A stretch of 64,000 bases of DNA. It comes from Oscillospiraceae bacterium (lineage in GTDB: Bacteria; Bacillota; Clostridia; Oscillospirales; Ruminococcaceae). The notes under the pieces are model-generated. The model saw nothing but the letters and a program-made list of their open reading frames with translations, searched no databases and was not told the DNA's origin. Both the position numbers and the translations under genes were made by a program. This document shows, one piece after another, positions 6,100 through 15,785 of this stretch (positions are counted from its first letter, which is position 1; each line of letters begins with the position of its first letter). The DNA is taken from assembly GCA_022787085.1 (NCBI GenBank), contig JALFVE010000038.1:33809-97808 (forward strand). Reading direction: 5' to 3'.

Positions 6100-7185
6100 T
6101 CAAAGACCCATGCTTTCAAAAATTGCGTTTATTTCCTTTGAAAGGATACAGGACATCTTTTCGTGGGATATTTCCGAGGGGTGCCAGTCGGCGCCGATAC
6201 CGTCGGATTCCTCCTGTACGGGCAGGGGAACGAATTTTATTCTGTCATCATGCTCCTTTTTGAAGCGCTCGGTGCAGGCAGTTTCCTCTTCAAGCAGGTC
6301 TGTGCCCATTATTCCATAGGTGCAGACGATATATGCATCGGGATTGTTTTTTCGGATCATTTCAAGAAATGCATAGTATTTCTCGCAGAAGGCACTGCAT
6401 CTGTCCTCAATATGCTTTGTCCACGACTGGTCGTTTGTGCCCATATTGAACACGATGACCTGCGGTACATAGGCGCTGAAATCCCACTTTGTAAAATCAG
6501 TCCTGCCGAAGGACCTTTCAAGGGGACTGTCGGTATAGGGATAGATATCTGTCACCAGCCAGTCATCGAGAGGCTTTTCGGCTGTATCCTCAACCCAGTT
6601 TGAGTAAACTCCCATGCCGCTCCATGATACATAATGAAATTCTGCGTGACATTTATTTGCGGTCTTATAGGCATAGCTCTTGATGGGATTTTCCGTTTCG
6701 GTGGAGAATACGTCCTTATTCCACACGCCGTCTATTCCATAGCCGCAGGTGATGGAATCGCCTACAAATTCTATCCTGCGCTCCGATGAAGGGGCGGGGG
6801 GAGGAAGCAGCTCGCCCTCAATTCTTATTTCGGCAATTCCCATTTTTGAAAATGCCGCTTCGGAGAGCTTCATAAGGCGGAGCCTTACCTTTTCGGGCTT
6901 GTCCGATCTGTAAAGCTCATACACGGCTTTTTTTTCATCGAGCTTGAATACCTTTGAGGGGACAGCTTCGCCGTTTATGCAGACTCCTGCCCATGCACGG
7001 AATATATCCTCGGGAGGGGTCAGGTCGCTTATAAGCTCAGCATAGGCTGCGGTGCCCATAAACTCAAACTCCACAAAGGAATTGGTATAGCTAAGATATC
7101 GGATATTGTTTTCGCAAAGGCTTCTGCCGCTTATTCTGACATTTTTGCTGTCGGCTGCAAAGCAATACTGCTTTTCGGTATTCAT
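6100..7185 (-). CDS. SGNH/GDSL hydrolase, CE2-like acetyl esterase
   Basis: The 361-residue protein has an N-terminal beta-sandwich region (about 1-125) followed by an SGNH hydrolase domain: FVGDSITCGYG carries the nucleophile Ser, GTNDQSW is block III, and DWHPSEISHEKM near the C-terminus supplies the Asp and His. This two-domain order is that of carbohydrate esterase family 2, whose members remove acetyl groups from xylan, glucomannan or cello-oligosaccharides. There is no signal peptide, so a cytoplasmic role on imported acetylated oligosaccharides is likely. The start is set at the ATG at 7185 behind AAAGGAA; the frame extends upstream by 16 codons without a ribosome site. Confidence 0.85.
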   Translation of the reverse strand: MNTEKQYCFAADSKNVRISGRSLCENNIRYLSYTNSFVEFEFMGTAAYAELISDLTPPEDIFRAWAGVCINGEAVPSKVFKLDEKKAVYELYRSDKPEKVRLRLMKLSEAAFSKMGIAEIRIEGELLPPPAPSSERRIEFVGDSITCGYGIDGVWNKDVFSTETENPIKSYAYKTANKCHAEFHYVSWSGMGVYSNWVEDTAEKPLDDWLVTDIYPYTDSPLERSFGRTDFTKWDFSAYVPQVIVFNMGTNDQSWTKHIEDRCSAFCEKYYAFLEMIRKNNPDAYIVCTYGIMGTDLLEEETACTERFKKEHDDRIKFVPLPVQEESDGIGADWHPSEISHEKMSCILSKEINAIFESMGL

Positions 7186-7264
7186 TTTCAAATCATTTCC
7201 TTTCGGGTCATATATAAACCAAAAGGTCTGCAAACAGCCATATTGCCGCTTACAGACCTTGCTT

Positions 7265-7340
7265 TGGAGCTGATAACCGGATTCGAACCGGTGACCTCAT
7301 CCTTACCAAGGATGTGCTCTACCAACTGAGCTATATCAGC
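7265..7340 (-). tRNA. tRNA-Thr (GGT)
   Basis: A full cloverleaf is visible: acceptor GCTGATA/TATCAGC, D-arm TAGCTCAGTTGGTAGAGCA, anticodon loop with GGT between CATCC and GGATG, T-arm GGTTCGAATCC, U73 and an encoded CCA. The anticodon GGT reads ACC/ACT threonine codons. Its promoter is at 7405-7377. Confidence 0.97.
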
Positions 7341-7376
7341 GTTTCATTTTAACCTCTCTCGTCAGAGTGCTTTTAT

Positions 7377-7405
7377 ATTATAACTCGTTTTTTTGCAAAA
7401 GTCAA
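7377..7405 (-). promoter_or_regulatory. promoter of tRNA-Thr
   Basis: Minus strand TTGACT (7405-7400), 17 bases, perfect TATAAT (7382-7377). The rest of the 280-base gap before the next gene is AT-rich; a TATAAT at about 7572 is the likely -10 of that gene. Confidence 0.8.
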
Positions 7406-7623
7406 TAGTTTTTGACAAAAAAGTTGTGTTAACTTTTTATGAATGGCGAAATCCGGCTTTATTGCGTGCTTTTTATGGGGAATCTTTGTAATAAATCGGG
7501 CAAAAGGTTTCAAAAAGATAACAAATGATTACAGTTTTGCGTTTTCTATGGTAATTTTCAAATGAGTGTGCTATAATATATCTGTACCATCAGAATCAAT
7601 ATGGAAAGGACGGATCACACATT

Positions 7624-10047
7624 ATGAAAAAACTTGGTTTTTCAAAAAAGAATGTTAAAAAGGCTGCCTGCGTTCTTACGGCAGGTATGATGCTCTTTTC
7701 CGTCGGCGCTCTGACTGCCTGCGGAAATAAAAGCGATTCTAACAACACTGCAATCGTTGACCAGCAGGAGGCTGTCAAGACTCTTGCCTACAAGGTAACT
7801 GACGTTCCCATTCAGGGACTTGAGAATTTCTACGGAAATGTTACTGTCAAGAACGGACTTTACTATCTCATTCAGAATGATTACGAGATGAAGGACGAAA
7901 ATTATTTCGGCAAGTATTTCATCAAGATATACGATGAAACAGGCGCAGAAAAGAACACTATTTCCGTTGTGGAGCAGACTGACCCCAATGCTTATGTGGG
8001 CATTAACGGCGAACTCTTTGTTAACGATGACGGCACTGTTACCTGTCTCGTTTACGAGGGCTCATGGGACGAGCAGACAGGAGAGAGCAAGGAGGGCTAC
8101 ACTCTCTGCACCTTTGATTCCACAGGCGCTAAGGTGAAGGAGCTTGATCTCGGTCAGCTCATTACTCAGGAGGACATGGACAACAACAGAAATTTCCAGA
8201 GCTACATTATTGATAATCAGGGAAATCTTATTATGAGCCTCGGAAGCGCTATCAGAGTCTGCGACGCAAACGGAAACAAGCTCTTTGACACAGAATCCCT
8301 CGGCTCCGATAATGCTTGGCTGTCAGGCTTATTCATGACTAATGCGGGAGTTCCTGCGGTAATGATCTACGATTACAGCAATGAAAAAAGCTCCTGCACC
8401 ATCAAGGAGATTGATATCAATGCAAAGGGCTATGGCAAGGAATACAGCGTTAATAATCTGAACGGTCAGATCTATTCGGGCAGCGGAGATTATCTCTGCT
8501 ATCTGTCCTCCGATACGGGTATTGCGGGATTAAGAGCTGACACTCTTGCTGTGGAATCGGTGCTGAATCTCCTTAACTTAGGTGTTGACAATTCCAACAT
8601 CTCAGGCTTCACTATCTGCGAGGACGGCTCATTTATTACTGTTGGCAATGATTATTCGGGATATAAATCCTCTGTTACTGTGAGCAGGATAGTTCCTGTT
8701 GACAGCTCCGAGGTGAAGGAAAAGGAGATCATCTCTCTGGGCTGCTTCAACATTGACTGGAATGTCCGCTCCCAGATCGCTAAATTCAACAAGGAGAACG
8801 AGAATTACACCATCTATGCCACAAGCTTCAGCGAGACTAATGACACCTCAGACTGGGAGGCTGCTCTTACTAAATTCAATAACGAGCTTCTTGCCGGAAA
8901 TGTTCCCGATCTTATTCTGCTCAATAATTCCATGCCTGTAAGCAGCTATGCTGCAAAGGGACTTTTCACCGACCTTTACGAGTTCCTCGACAAGGACCCC
9001 GAGCTGGGGAAGGAGGACTTTATGCCCAATGTCCTTGCCGCTCTCGAGACTAACGGCAAGCTTTACGAGCTGACTCCCGGCTTCTCCGTCCAGACGCTGG
9101 CTGCAAAGACTTCTCTTGTGGGCACAGAGCGTTCAATTACTCTTGACAGGGCAAGAGAGATCATGGACAGCATGGGTGAGGGCACTAAGATGTTCGGCTA
9201 TGAAATGACATCCTCCGATTTTATTTCAAATGCTCTCGTTTATTCGGATTTCGTTGATTATGCAAACGGTACCTGCAATTTCGACACTCCCGAGTTCAAG
9301 GCATTCCTTGAGTATGCCAAGACTCTTCCCAAGGAAATTGATTACGACAAGCTTTACGATGATAATCCCAATTACTGGCAGGAGCAGGAAAAGGCGTGCC
9401 GTGAGAACAAGGCTCTTTTCTACAATATGTATTTCTATGATTTCGGAACCTTCACTCAGACAAGGGACGGCTATTTCGGCGAGGATATCACCTTTACAGG
9501 CTTCCCTGTTACCAAGGAGGGCACTTCGGGTGCTATTCTGAACGCTAATACCGAGATGGCTATTTCTTCCAAGTCCTCTCACAAGGATGGTGCGTGGGAA
9601 TTTATCAAGTATGTTATCAAAAACAGCGTTACCGAGGAGCCTGTTTATATTTGGGATGAATCCAAGGGCGAACAGGTGGATACGGGCAAGACAGGTTATT
9701 CTTCCTCAAACAATGCGCTTCCCGTTCTGAAGGATCAGATGCAGAAGATAGGCACTCAGGCGACTGTTCCCAATACCTACATCAATTCTGACGGGGAAGA
9801 GGTAGAGCAGGAAACTTCTTACTATATAGGCGACCAGGAGGTCAAGATTTCAAAGCCCACTCAGGCTGAGGTGGATATGATAATTGATTACTTCGGCACT
9901 GTTACAAGAATGTCCAGATACGATCAGAGCATCAATAACATCGTTAACGAGGAAACGGCGCTCTTCTTCGACGGCACCAAGTCCGTTGACGAGACTGCTT
10001 CCATTATTCAGTCAAGAGCAAGCATTTACATGAGCGAACAGTATTGA
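7624..10047 (+). CDS. large extracellular solute-binding lipoprotein
   Basis: The 807-residue protein starts with a lipoprotein signal whose lipobox ends LTAC (Cys33), so it is anchored outside the membrane. Residues of about 40-375 look like a beta-propeller-type region with repeated short strands and Gly/Asp turns. From about 375 (SLGCFNIDWNVRSQIAKFNK) to the end it is a typical family-1 ABC sugar-binding domain, with DLILLNNSMPVSSYAAKG, LYEFLDKDPELGKEDF and NTEMAISSKSSHKDGAWEFI. Usual binding proteins are 400-550 residues, so this is a two-domain form. It is an orphan here: no permease is adjacent, and a terminator follows at once. Possible roles are glycan capture for a distant transporter or sensing. 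Confidence 0.85.
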   Translation: MKKLGFSKKNVKKAACVLTAGMMLFSVGALTACGNKSDSNNTAIVDQQEAVKTLAYKVTDVPIQGLENFYGNVTVKNGLYYLIQNDYEMKDENYFGKYFIKIYDETGAEKNTISVVEQTDPNAYVGINGELFVNDDGTVTCLVYEGSWDEQTGESKEGYTLCTFDSTGAKVKELDLGQLITQEDMDNNRNFQSYIIDNQGNLIMSLGSAIRVCDANGNKLFDTESLGSDNAWLSGLFMTNAGVPAVMIYDYSNEKSSCTIKEIDINAKGYGKEYSVNNLNGQIYSGSGDYLCYLSSDTGIAGLRADTLAVESVLNLLNLGVDNSNISGFTICEDGSFITVGNDYSGYKSSVTVSRIVPVDSSEVKEKEIISLGCFNIDWNVRSQIAKFNKENENYTIYATSFSETNDTSDWEAALTKFNNELLAGNVPDLILLNNSMPVSSYAAKGLFTDLYEFLDKDPELGKEDFMPNVLAALETNGKLYELTPGFSVQTLAAKTSLVGTERSITLDRAREIMDSMGEGTKMFGYEMTSSDFISNALVYSDFVDYANGTCNFDTPEFKAFLEYAKTLPKEIDYDKLYDDNPNYWQEQEKACRENKALFYNMYFYDFGTFTQTRDGYFGEDITFTGFPVTKEGTSGAILNANTEMAISSKSSHKDGAWEFIKYVIKNSVTEEPVYIWDESKGEQVDTGKTGYSSSNNALPVLKDQMQKIGTQATVPNTYINSDGEEVEQETSYYIGDQEVKISKPTQAEVDMIIDYFGTVTRMSRYDQSINNIVNEETALFFDGTKSVDETASIIQSRASIYMSEQY

Positions 10048-10058
10048 TACTAATTTTT

Positions 10059-10095
10059 TGCGGGCGGCAGCTTAATTCTGCCGCCCGCAGTTTTT
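10059..10095 (+). terminator. intrinsic terminator after the binding lipoprotein
   Basis: TGCGGGCGGCAG (10059-10070) pairs perfectly with CTGCCGCCCGCA (10078-10089), followed by GTTTTT. Confidence 0.92.
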
Positions 10096-10117
10096 ATTTA
10101 AATTTTTGCAAAAGCTA

Positions 10118-10146
10118 TTGACGGGGTTTGAAAAATATTATATAAT
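10118..10146 (+). promoter_or_regulatory. promoter of glgA
   Basis: TTGACG (10118-10123), 17 bases, perfect TATAAT (10141-10146). Confidence 0.8.
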
Positions 10147-10216
10147 ATGAATAATGATATATGTGAGGGGAGTATTGCTCTCCCGTATTTCTCACCGAAA
10201 GGACGGAAATGGTTTT

Positions 10217-11659
10217 ATGAAAAATATTCTCTTTGTAGCCTCCGAATGTGTTCCTTTTATCAAGACAGGCGGTCTTGCCGACGTTGTGGGCACGCTTCCC
10301 AAAATGTTCAACAAGAATGAGTTCGACTGCCGTGTTATTATCCCGAATTACAGGTGTATTCCCGATAAATTCAGAAATGCCTTCAAGTATGTTACTCACT
10401 TCTACATGGATATGGGCGAGCGCTTCAGCAGCGTTCATGTGGGTATTATGGAGTATCAGTACGACGGCATTACCTTCTATTTCGTTGACAATCTTTTCTA
10501 CTTCGGCGGGGACAAGCCCTATGCCGACACAAGATATGATATTGAGAAATTTATCTATTTCTCCAAGGCTGTTATGGCTATTCTGCCCGTTATCGGCTTC
10601 AAGCCCGACATTATCCACTGCCATGACTGGCAGGCAGGTCTTGTTCCCGTTTATCTCCATACCCTTTACAAGGATAATCCCTTCTACTGGGGCACCAAGA
10701 CCATCTTTACCATACATAACCTGAGATTCCAGGGTATCTGGGATATCAAGACCATCAGATCTCTTTCGGGTCTGCCCGATTATGTTTTCACTCCCGACAA
10801 GCTGGAATTCAAGAAGGACGCCAATATGCTCAAGGGCGGTCTGGTTTACTCTGACCTTATCACCACTGTAAGCGGCACCTATGCGGGTGAGATACAGACT
10901 CCCTATTACGGTGAGGGTCTGGACGGTCTGCTCCGTGCAAGGAATCAGTCCCTCTGCGGCATTGTCAACGGTATTGATTACGAGGCTTATAATCCCGAGA
11001 CGGATTCCGCTATTGCCAAGACCTACAGCATCAAGAATGTTAAGAAGGCTAAGCTTGCCAACAAGAAGGCTCTTCAGAGCGAGCTGGGTCTTCCTCAGGA
11101 TGAAAACAAGTTTATGATCGCTATCATTTCCCGTCTGACAGATCAGAAGGGTCTTGATCTGGTCCGCTATGCCCTGAACCGGATCTGCGACCAGCACACT
11201 CAGTTTGTGGTGCTCGGTACAGGCGATCCGCAGTATGAAAATCTTTTCAGAGACTATGCATGGAGAATGCCCGACAGAGTTTCTGCAAATATCCTCTTTA
11301 ATGAGAGCTTTGCTCACAGGCTTTATGCGGGTGCGGACGCTGTTCTCGTTCCCAGCCAGTTTGAGCCCTGCGGTCTGACTCAGCTTATCGGTCTCAGATA
11401 CGGTACTGTGCCTATTGTCCGTGAAACAGGCGGTCTCAAGGACACGGTGGCTCCTTACAACGAATATGACGGAACAGGCATCGGCTTCTCCTTTGCTAAT
11501 TACAACGGCGAAGAGCTGCTCTCTGTTATCAATTATGCTAAGCATATTTATTTCGACTGCCGCAAGGAATGGGATCAGATGGTCCTCAGAGGCATGAAAA
11601 CGGATTATTCATGGGTCAATTCCGCAAGAAAATACGAGGAGCTTTACAACCGCTTCTGA
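10217..11659 (+). CDS. glgA: glycogen synthase GlgA
   Basis: ADP-glucose-dependent GT5 synthase of 480 residues, the normal family length. Residues 16-20 (KTGGL) form the ADP-glucose-binding loop in the context FIKTGGLADVVGTLPK; the GT-B C-terminal domain shows SRLTDQKGLDLV and PSQFEPCGLTQL with the catalytic E-x7-E region. The enzyme extends alpha-1,4-glucan for storage. The start at 10217 follows AAAGGACGGAAAT; an in-frame ATG at 10154 would add a non-homologous extension. Unusually, no glgB, glgC, glgD or glgP is adjacent: the gene is monocistronic between two terminators. Confidence 0.95.
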   Translation: MKNILFVASECVPFIKTGGLADVVGTLPKMFNKNEFDCRVIIPNYRCIPDKFRNAFKYVTHFYMDMGERFSSVHVGIMEYQYDGITFYFVDNLFYFGGDKPYADTRYDIEKFIYFSKAVMAILPVIGFKPDIIHCHDWQAGLVPVYLHTLYKDNPFYWGTKTIFTIHNLRFQGIWDIKTIRSLSGLPDYVFTPDKLEFKKDANMLKGGLVYSDLITTVSGTYAGEIQTPYYGEGLDGLLRARNQSLCGIVNGIDYEAYNPETDSAIAKTYSIKNVKKAKLANKKALQSELGLPQDENKFMIAIISRLTDQKGLDLVRYALNRICDQHTQFVVLGTGDPQYENLFRDYAWRMPDRVSANILFNESFAHRLYAGADAVLVPSQFEPCGLTQLIGLRYGTVPIVRETGGLKDTVAPYNEYDGTGIGFSFANYNGEELLSVINYAKHIYFDCRKEWDQMVLRGMKTDYSWVNSARKYEELYNRF

Positions 11660-11681
11660 TTCTTTGGGTAATAACAATTTT

Positions 11682-11714
11682 CGGGGCATGATATTATCAT
11701 GCCCCGTTGTGTTT
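11682..11714 (+). terminator. intrinsic terminator after glgA
   Basis: CGGGGCATGAT (11682-11692) pairs perfectly with ATCATGCCCCG (11696-11706), followed by TTGTGTTTT. Confidence 0.8.
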
Positions 11715-11727
11715 TGGAGGGAAATTA

Positions 11728-12318
11728 TTGAAAAAAAGAGCTGTTGAAGCGGTTATTATACTTGCTGCGGTCGCCGCTTTGTTTATTGCGGTTAATTTCA
11801 TTCTGGGAAGCCTTTCGGGAAATACCCGAAAAATTGACGGCGAATATTTTAACATAGGCGAGCGGGAGCTTATCCTTTGCCTTATGACGGAGGAGGGCAC
11901 CGAACAGCTTTCGGATTTTACCCGCCTTGAGGGCCTGACCGTTACCCCCTATAAATATGCTGCGGCAAGGGCTTTGGAAATGGGCGATTCCGATTATGAC
12001 GCTGCTATTGCCAAAAAGGCAGAGAGGGCATATTCCGAGTGTACCGATCTTTCCGAGCTGTCATTTATCGCTCCGCTGACAGGGCTTAAACGCCTTGACG
12101 TTTCATACTGCGCTGTATCCGACCTGTCCTTTGTTTCGGGAATGGATTCCTTGGAGGAGCTTGATATTTCCCACACGAATATTACAGATCTATCGCCGCT
12201 GCCGGAATTATCATCGCTAAAAGCTCTGACGGTCGATTATGCGCTTTCGGGGGATATCACCGACAGGCTTTCCGAAAAGGGTGTTGCGGTGATATTCCCC
12301 GATAAGCCGAAGGAATAA
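11728..12318 (+). CDS. membrane-anchored leucine-rich repeat protein
   Basis: The 196-residue protein has an N-terminal hydrophobic segment (about residues 5-28, AVIILAAVAALFIAVNFILG) and a C-terminal short leucine-rich repeat array with units such as LKRLDVSYCAVSDLSFV, LEELDISHTNITDLSPL and LKALTVDYALSGDI. The repeats are of the 22-residue internalin type, which usually bind protein. The TTG start at 11728 lies after GGAGGG, and the frame runs to the stop that abuts the convergent ATPase gene. It is probably exported with a membrane anchor. The function is unknown; three repeats are too few to suggest a partner. Confidence 0.75.
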   Translation: MKKRAVEAVIILAAVAALFIAVNFILGSLSGNTRKIDGEYFNIGERELILCLMTEEGTEQLSDFTRLEGLTVTPYKYAAARALEMGDSDYDAAIAKKAERAYSECTDLSELSFIAPLTGLKRLDVSYCAVSDLSFVSGMDSLEELDISHTNITDLSPLPELSSLKALTVDYALSGDITDRLSEKGVAVIFPDKPKE

Positions 12319-14979
12319 TTATCTTGCTCCGAAGCACTGGAGCAGGGGAGCGGCAAATGCCAGTCCTGCCGCAATGAGAAGCTGCTCCGTATTCAAGGGA
12401 ACGGTTGTGAACACCATTTGCAGGAACGGTACATATATTGCCGACGCAAGGACTGCCGCCGAGAATAAAACTGCGAGAATCAGCTTGACATTATTGAAAT
12501 AAGGCACTGTGAATATATTTCCCGTTTCCGATTTGCACTCAAACACATGGAACAGTTGGGACATGACCAGAGTTACCAGCGCACCCGTCCGAGCCGCTTC
12601 AAGAGAGGCTCCCGTCCGCAGCATTATTGTGAAGCAGGCAAGGGTGCAGAGCCCGATAAGCACTCCTCTGAATACTATTCTGAACATAAGCCCCCCCGAA
12701 AAGAAGCTTTCGTCTTTTTTTCTCGGGGGCATTTTCATATTTTCCTCGCCGCATGGCTCAACTCCCAAGGCAATGGCGGGAAGTCCGTCCGTTACCAGAT
12801 TTACAAGCAGTATCTGGGCGGGCAGCAGCACCATGGGCATTCCCATTACAATGCCGAGAAACATGGTCAGCACCTCGCCGATATTGCAGGACAGAAGATA
12901 GCGGACGAATTTGCGGATATTCGCATATATCCCCCGCCCCTGCTCAACTGCGCTCACAAGGGTGGCGAAATTATCGTCAAGAAGGACCATATCCGCCGCT
13001 TCACGAGTAACGTCTGTGCCTGTTATTCCCATGGCTACGCCGATATCCGCTTCCTTAACTGCGGGGGCGTCGTTTACTCCGTCTCCCGTCATGGTTACGA
13101 TATGACCCAGCCGCTTATATGCCCTGACTATTCTCAGCTTATCCACAGGGGATACCCGGGCAAATACCGAGGTATGGCGGGCAGCGTTTTCCAGCTCCTT
13201 ATCGGTCATTTTTTCCATTTCCGCACCTGTCAGAACCCCGTCCTCGCCTGTAAGGATTCCCGCCTGTCGGGCTACTGCGGCGGCGGTATTTTTATGATCG
13301 CCCGTTATCATTACCGTTCTTATCCGGGCACTTCTGCAAAGTCGGACGGCTTTTTTGGCTTCCTCTCGGGGCGGGTCTGACATTCCCATCAGCCCGAGAA
13401 ACACCATTTTGCTGTCGGGGGAATTGCGTGATGCCTTTGGACAATAGGCAAATGCCAGCACTCGGAGGGCTTCCGAGGACATTTCCTCGCATTGGTCCAT
13501 GATTTGCTTCCTTTTTGAATATGTCAGCTCCATTATGCCGCTCTCGGTGAGGATATGGCTGCATCTTTCAAGGATAACATCTGCGGCTCCTTTGGTATAG
13601 GAAACAAGTTCCTGCCCTGCGGGATCCTTTACGATAACGGTCATTCTGCGCACATCGCTGTCAAAGGGAAGCTCGTCTATCCTTCTGTAGGCAAGGCGCT
13701 CAGCCGAATGGTTCATCCCGCCCTTTGCTGCAGCTATGAGCAGCGCTGCTTCGGTGGGATCTCCTGCAATATTGCGCTCGTCCTCATTGCCCCCCGATAT
13801 ATCCGCATTTGAGCACAATACTCCGCATCGGAGAAGCTCGCACAGGACCTTTGAGGACTTTATATTTGCAGTTTCGCCGCTTTTTGAAATTATCCGTCCC
13901 GAGACACGATAGCCCTGCCCTGTCAGCTCATATTCGCTGCTGCCGTCATATGCTTTTCTGACGGTCATTTTATTTTCGGTGACGGTTCCCGTTTTGTCGG
14001 TGCATATTACCGAGGTGCAGCCCAAGGTTTCAACGGAATGAAGCTTATGTACAAGGGCATTCTGCTTTAACATTCTGCTGACTGCAAGTGCAAGGGCTAT
14101 TGTGACGGTGGCGGGAAGTCCCTCGGGAATTGCGGCAATTGCTATGGTTATTCCCGTCATCAGCATATCGAAAACGGGCTCGCCTTTTAGTATTCCCGCT
14201 CCCGCAACTATGGCACAGACTATCAGGCAGATGATCGCTACGATTTTTCCAAGCTCGCCCAGACGCTTTTGCAGGGGAGTTTCCTCTTCTTCAATGTCTG
14301 TGAGCATTCCCGATATTTTTCCCATCTGGGCATTTGTGCCTGTTGCAATTACACGGGCGATGGCTGTTCCTTTTGTGATTATGCTGCCGCTGTATATGAT
14401 ATTTGGCTTGCCAATGGAATTATCGGAATCACGAGGGTTTCCTGCGGATTTCGCTGCGGGAACGCTTTCTCCTGTGAGGACGCTTTCGTCTGCCATGAGT
14501 CCCTTGGAGGATAGTATTGCTCCGTCTGCGGCTGCCTTGTCTCCCGCTTCAAGGGATATTACGTCTCCGGGGACAAGCTCAGCTGCGGGGAGCGTTGTCA
14601 GATGCCCGTCCCTGAAAACACTTGCCATTGGAGCTGCCATGCTTCTGAGGGCAAGGAGCGTTTTTTCGGTGCGATACTCCTGTATAAAGCCTAAGACCGC
14701 ATTTATTATCACTATTATCATTATGGTTAGAGCATCGTAATATTCCCCGATAAAGGCAGAGACTGCCGAGGCGATTATGAGTATCATCACCATGACGTCC
14801 CTGAACTGCCCCATGAATATCCTCAGAGGCTTGGCTTTTCGTTCGGAGGCAAGGGAATTGGGACCGTATTTTTTCAGAAGCTCCGCCGCCTGTTCGGATG
14901 TAAGTCCTGTTGAGGGGGCTTCATGCTTCGGTGCGGGGGAATTTTCCGTATAATCTCTTTCAAGAATACTTTGAGACAT
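12319..14979 (-). CDS. calcium-type cation-translocating P-type ATPase
   Basis: The 886-residue P2-type ATPase pumps cations, most likely Ca2+, out of the cell. The actuator loop LMADESVLTGESVPA carries TGES; CTDKTGTVTENKM carries the phosphorylated Asp; GDPTEAALL and MTGDGVNDAPAVKEADIG are nucleotide and hinge motifs. The intramembrane motif AIAAIPEGLPATVTIALALA in M4 matches the PEGL of Ca2+ pumps. M5-M6 hold NIGEV and NLVTDGLPAIALG. The N-terminal cation ATPase domain (LTSEQAAELLKKYGPNSL) is present. The start follows GAAAGGAGAG. The gene is single, convergent with the LRR gene and divergent from spoIIR. Sodium or another cation cannot be excluded. Confidence 0.92.
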   Translation of the reverse strand: MSQSILERDYTENSPAPKHEAPSTGLTSEQAAELLKKYGPNSLASERKAKPLRIFMGQFRDVMVMILIIASAVSAFIGEYYDALTIMIIVIINAVLGFIQEYRTEKTLLALRSMAAPMASVFRDGHLTTLPAAELVPGDVISLEAGDKAAADGAILSSKGLMADESVLTGESVPAAKSAGNPRDSDNSIGKPNIIYSGSIITKGTAIARVIATGTNAQMGKISGMLTDIEEEETPLQKRLGELGKIVAIICLIVCAIVAGAGILKGEPVFDMLMTGITIAIAAIPEGLPATVTIALALAVSRMLKQNALVHKLHSVETLGCTSVICTDKTGTVTENKMTVRKAYDGSSEYELTGQGYRVSGRIISKSGETANIKSSKVLCELLRCGVLCSNADISGGNEDERNIAGDPTEAALLIAAAKGGMNHSAERLAYRRIDELPFDSDVRRMTVIVKDPAGQELVSYTKGAADVILERCSHILTESGIMELTYSKRKQIMDQCEEMSSEALRVLAFAYCPKASRNSPDSKMVFLGLMGMSDPPREEAKKAVRLCRSARIRTVMITGDHKNTAAAVARQAGILTGEDGVLTGAEMEKMTDKELENAARHTSVFARVSPVDKLRIVRAYKRLGHIVTMTGDGVNDAPAVKEADIGVAMGITGTDVTREAADMVLLDDNFATLVSAVEQGRGIYANIRKFVRYLLSCNIGEVLTMFLGIVMGMPMVLLPAQILLVNLVTDGLPAIALGVEPCGEENMKMPPRKKDESFFSGGLMFRIVFRGVLIGLCTLACFTIMLRTGASLEAARTGALVTLVMSQLFHVFECKSETGNIFTVPYFNNVKLILAVLFSAAVLASAIYVPFLQMVFTTVPLNTEQLLIAAGLAFAAPLLQCFGAR

Positions 14980-15158
14980 AGCGTTCTCTCCTTTTTATTT
15001 TCAGCTTGTCTAATCTATATTCGGGATTTGTGAAAATAAGACCCTCATATCTGCAAATAAAAATCAGCCCCGTATCAAAAAATTGACACAGAGCTGATTA
15101 GAAAAATATTTTCTGCCGATAATAGGTTTAGAAAAAAGCTGAAAGGAATGGTAAAACC

Positions 15159-15785
15159 ATGAAAAAAGGATACATATCCGAGACCGCTCTCATTGCTGCC
15201 GCTATGGCATTTTCGCTGTTTGTTACGGGAATATTTTCTGCTGTGCAGACGGAAAAAAGCCTTGAAAACAGCCTTGTCCGCCTCCATATCCTTGCGGAGT
15301 CCGACAGCGAAGAAGATCAGCGGTTAAAGCTTTTGGTGAGAGACGCTATACTATCATCATCGGATGAACTGTTCGTGCCCTATTCCACTTCTGAGGAAGC
15401 ACGCATTGCTCTTTCGGGACAGCTTGACCGCATCAAGGAGATCGCCGACAATACCCTTGCGGAAAACGGCTCGGAGGATACCGTAACCTGCGAGCTGAAG
15501 GAAATGTCCTTTGACAGGCGTGTTTACAAGGATTTTGCAGTTCCTGCGGGAAATTATACCGCTTTGCGTGTGACAATCGGCAGCGGAGAGGGACATAACT
15601 GGTGGTGCGTGATGTATCCGCCCCTTTGCGTTCCCTGTGCGGGGGTTTCGCTTACCGATGAGGAAATTATGGAGAAATACGGCGGGGAGCTTTCGGAAGA
15701 GGATATTCTCATGCTCACCGAGGAATCGGATTATGAGGCGAGACTGTATATCGCGGAGCTTATCGAAAAGCTTCTCAAAAAATGA
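15159..15785 (+). CDS. spoIIR: stage II sporulation protein R
   Basis: SpoIIR is the secreted forespore signal that activates the SpoIIGA protease and thus pro-sigma-E in the mother cell. The 208 residues show the family core: an N-terminal signal or anchor (residues 8-30), then VRLHILAESDSEEDQRLKLL and VRDAIL, and the WWCVMYPPLCVP block with its conserved Trp and Cys. A TTGACA at about 15084 with TATTTT at 18 bases is the only promoter I can suggest; I see no clear sigma-F box. The gene shares one junction base with the convergent maf gene. It points to a sporulation-capable ancestry. Confidence 0.9.
   Translation: MKKGYISETALIAAAMAFSLFVTGIFSAVQTEKSLENSLVRLHILAESDSEEDQRLKLLVRDAILSSSDELFVPYSTSEEARIALSGQLDRIKEIADNTLAENGSEDTVTCELKEMSFDRRVYKDFAVPAGNYTALRVTIGSGEGHNWWCVMYPPLCVPCAGVSLTDEEIMEKYGGELSEEDILMLTEESDYEARLYIAELIEKLLKK

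Noticed and set aside
10115..11545. A 476-codon open frame on the minus strand
   Set aside because: It is the antisense of glgA, which has complete GT5 motifs and a ribosome site. The antisense frame has neither and is a by-product of codon bias.
12547..13380. A 277-codon plus-strand frame
   Set aside because: It is antisense to the P-type ATPase, and its composition is of out-of-frame type (rich in His, Ser and Arg).
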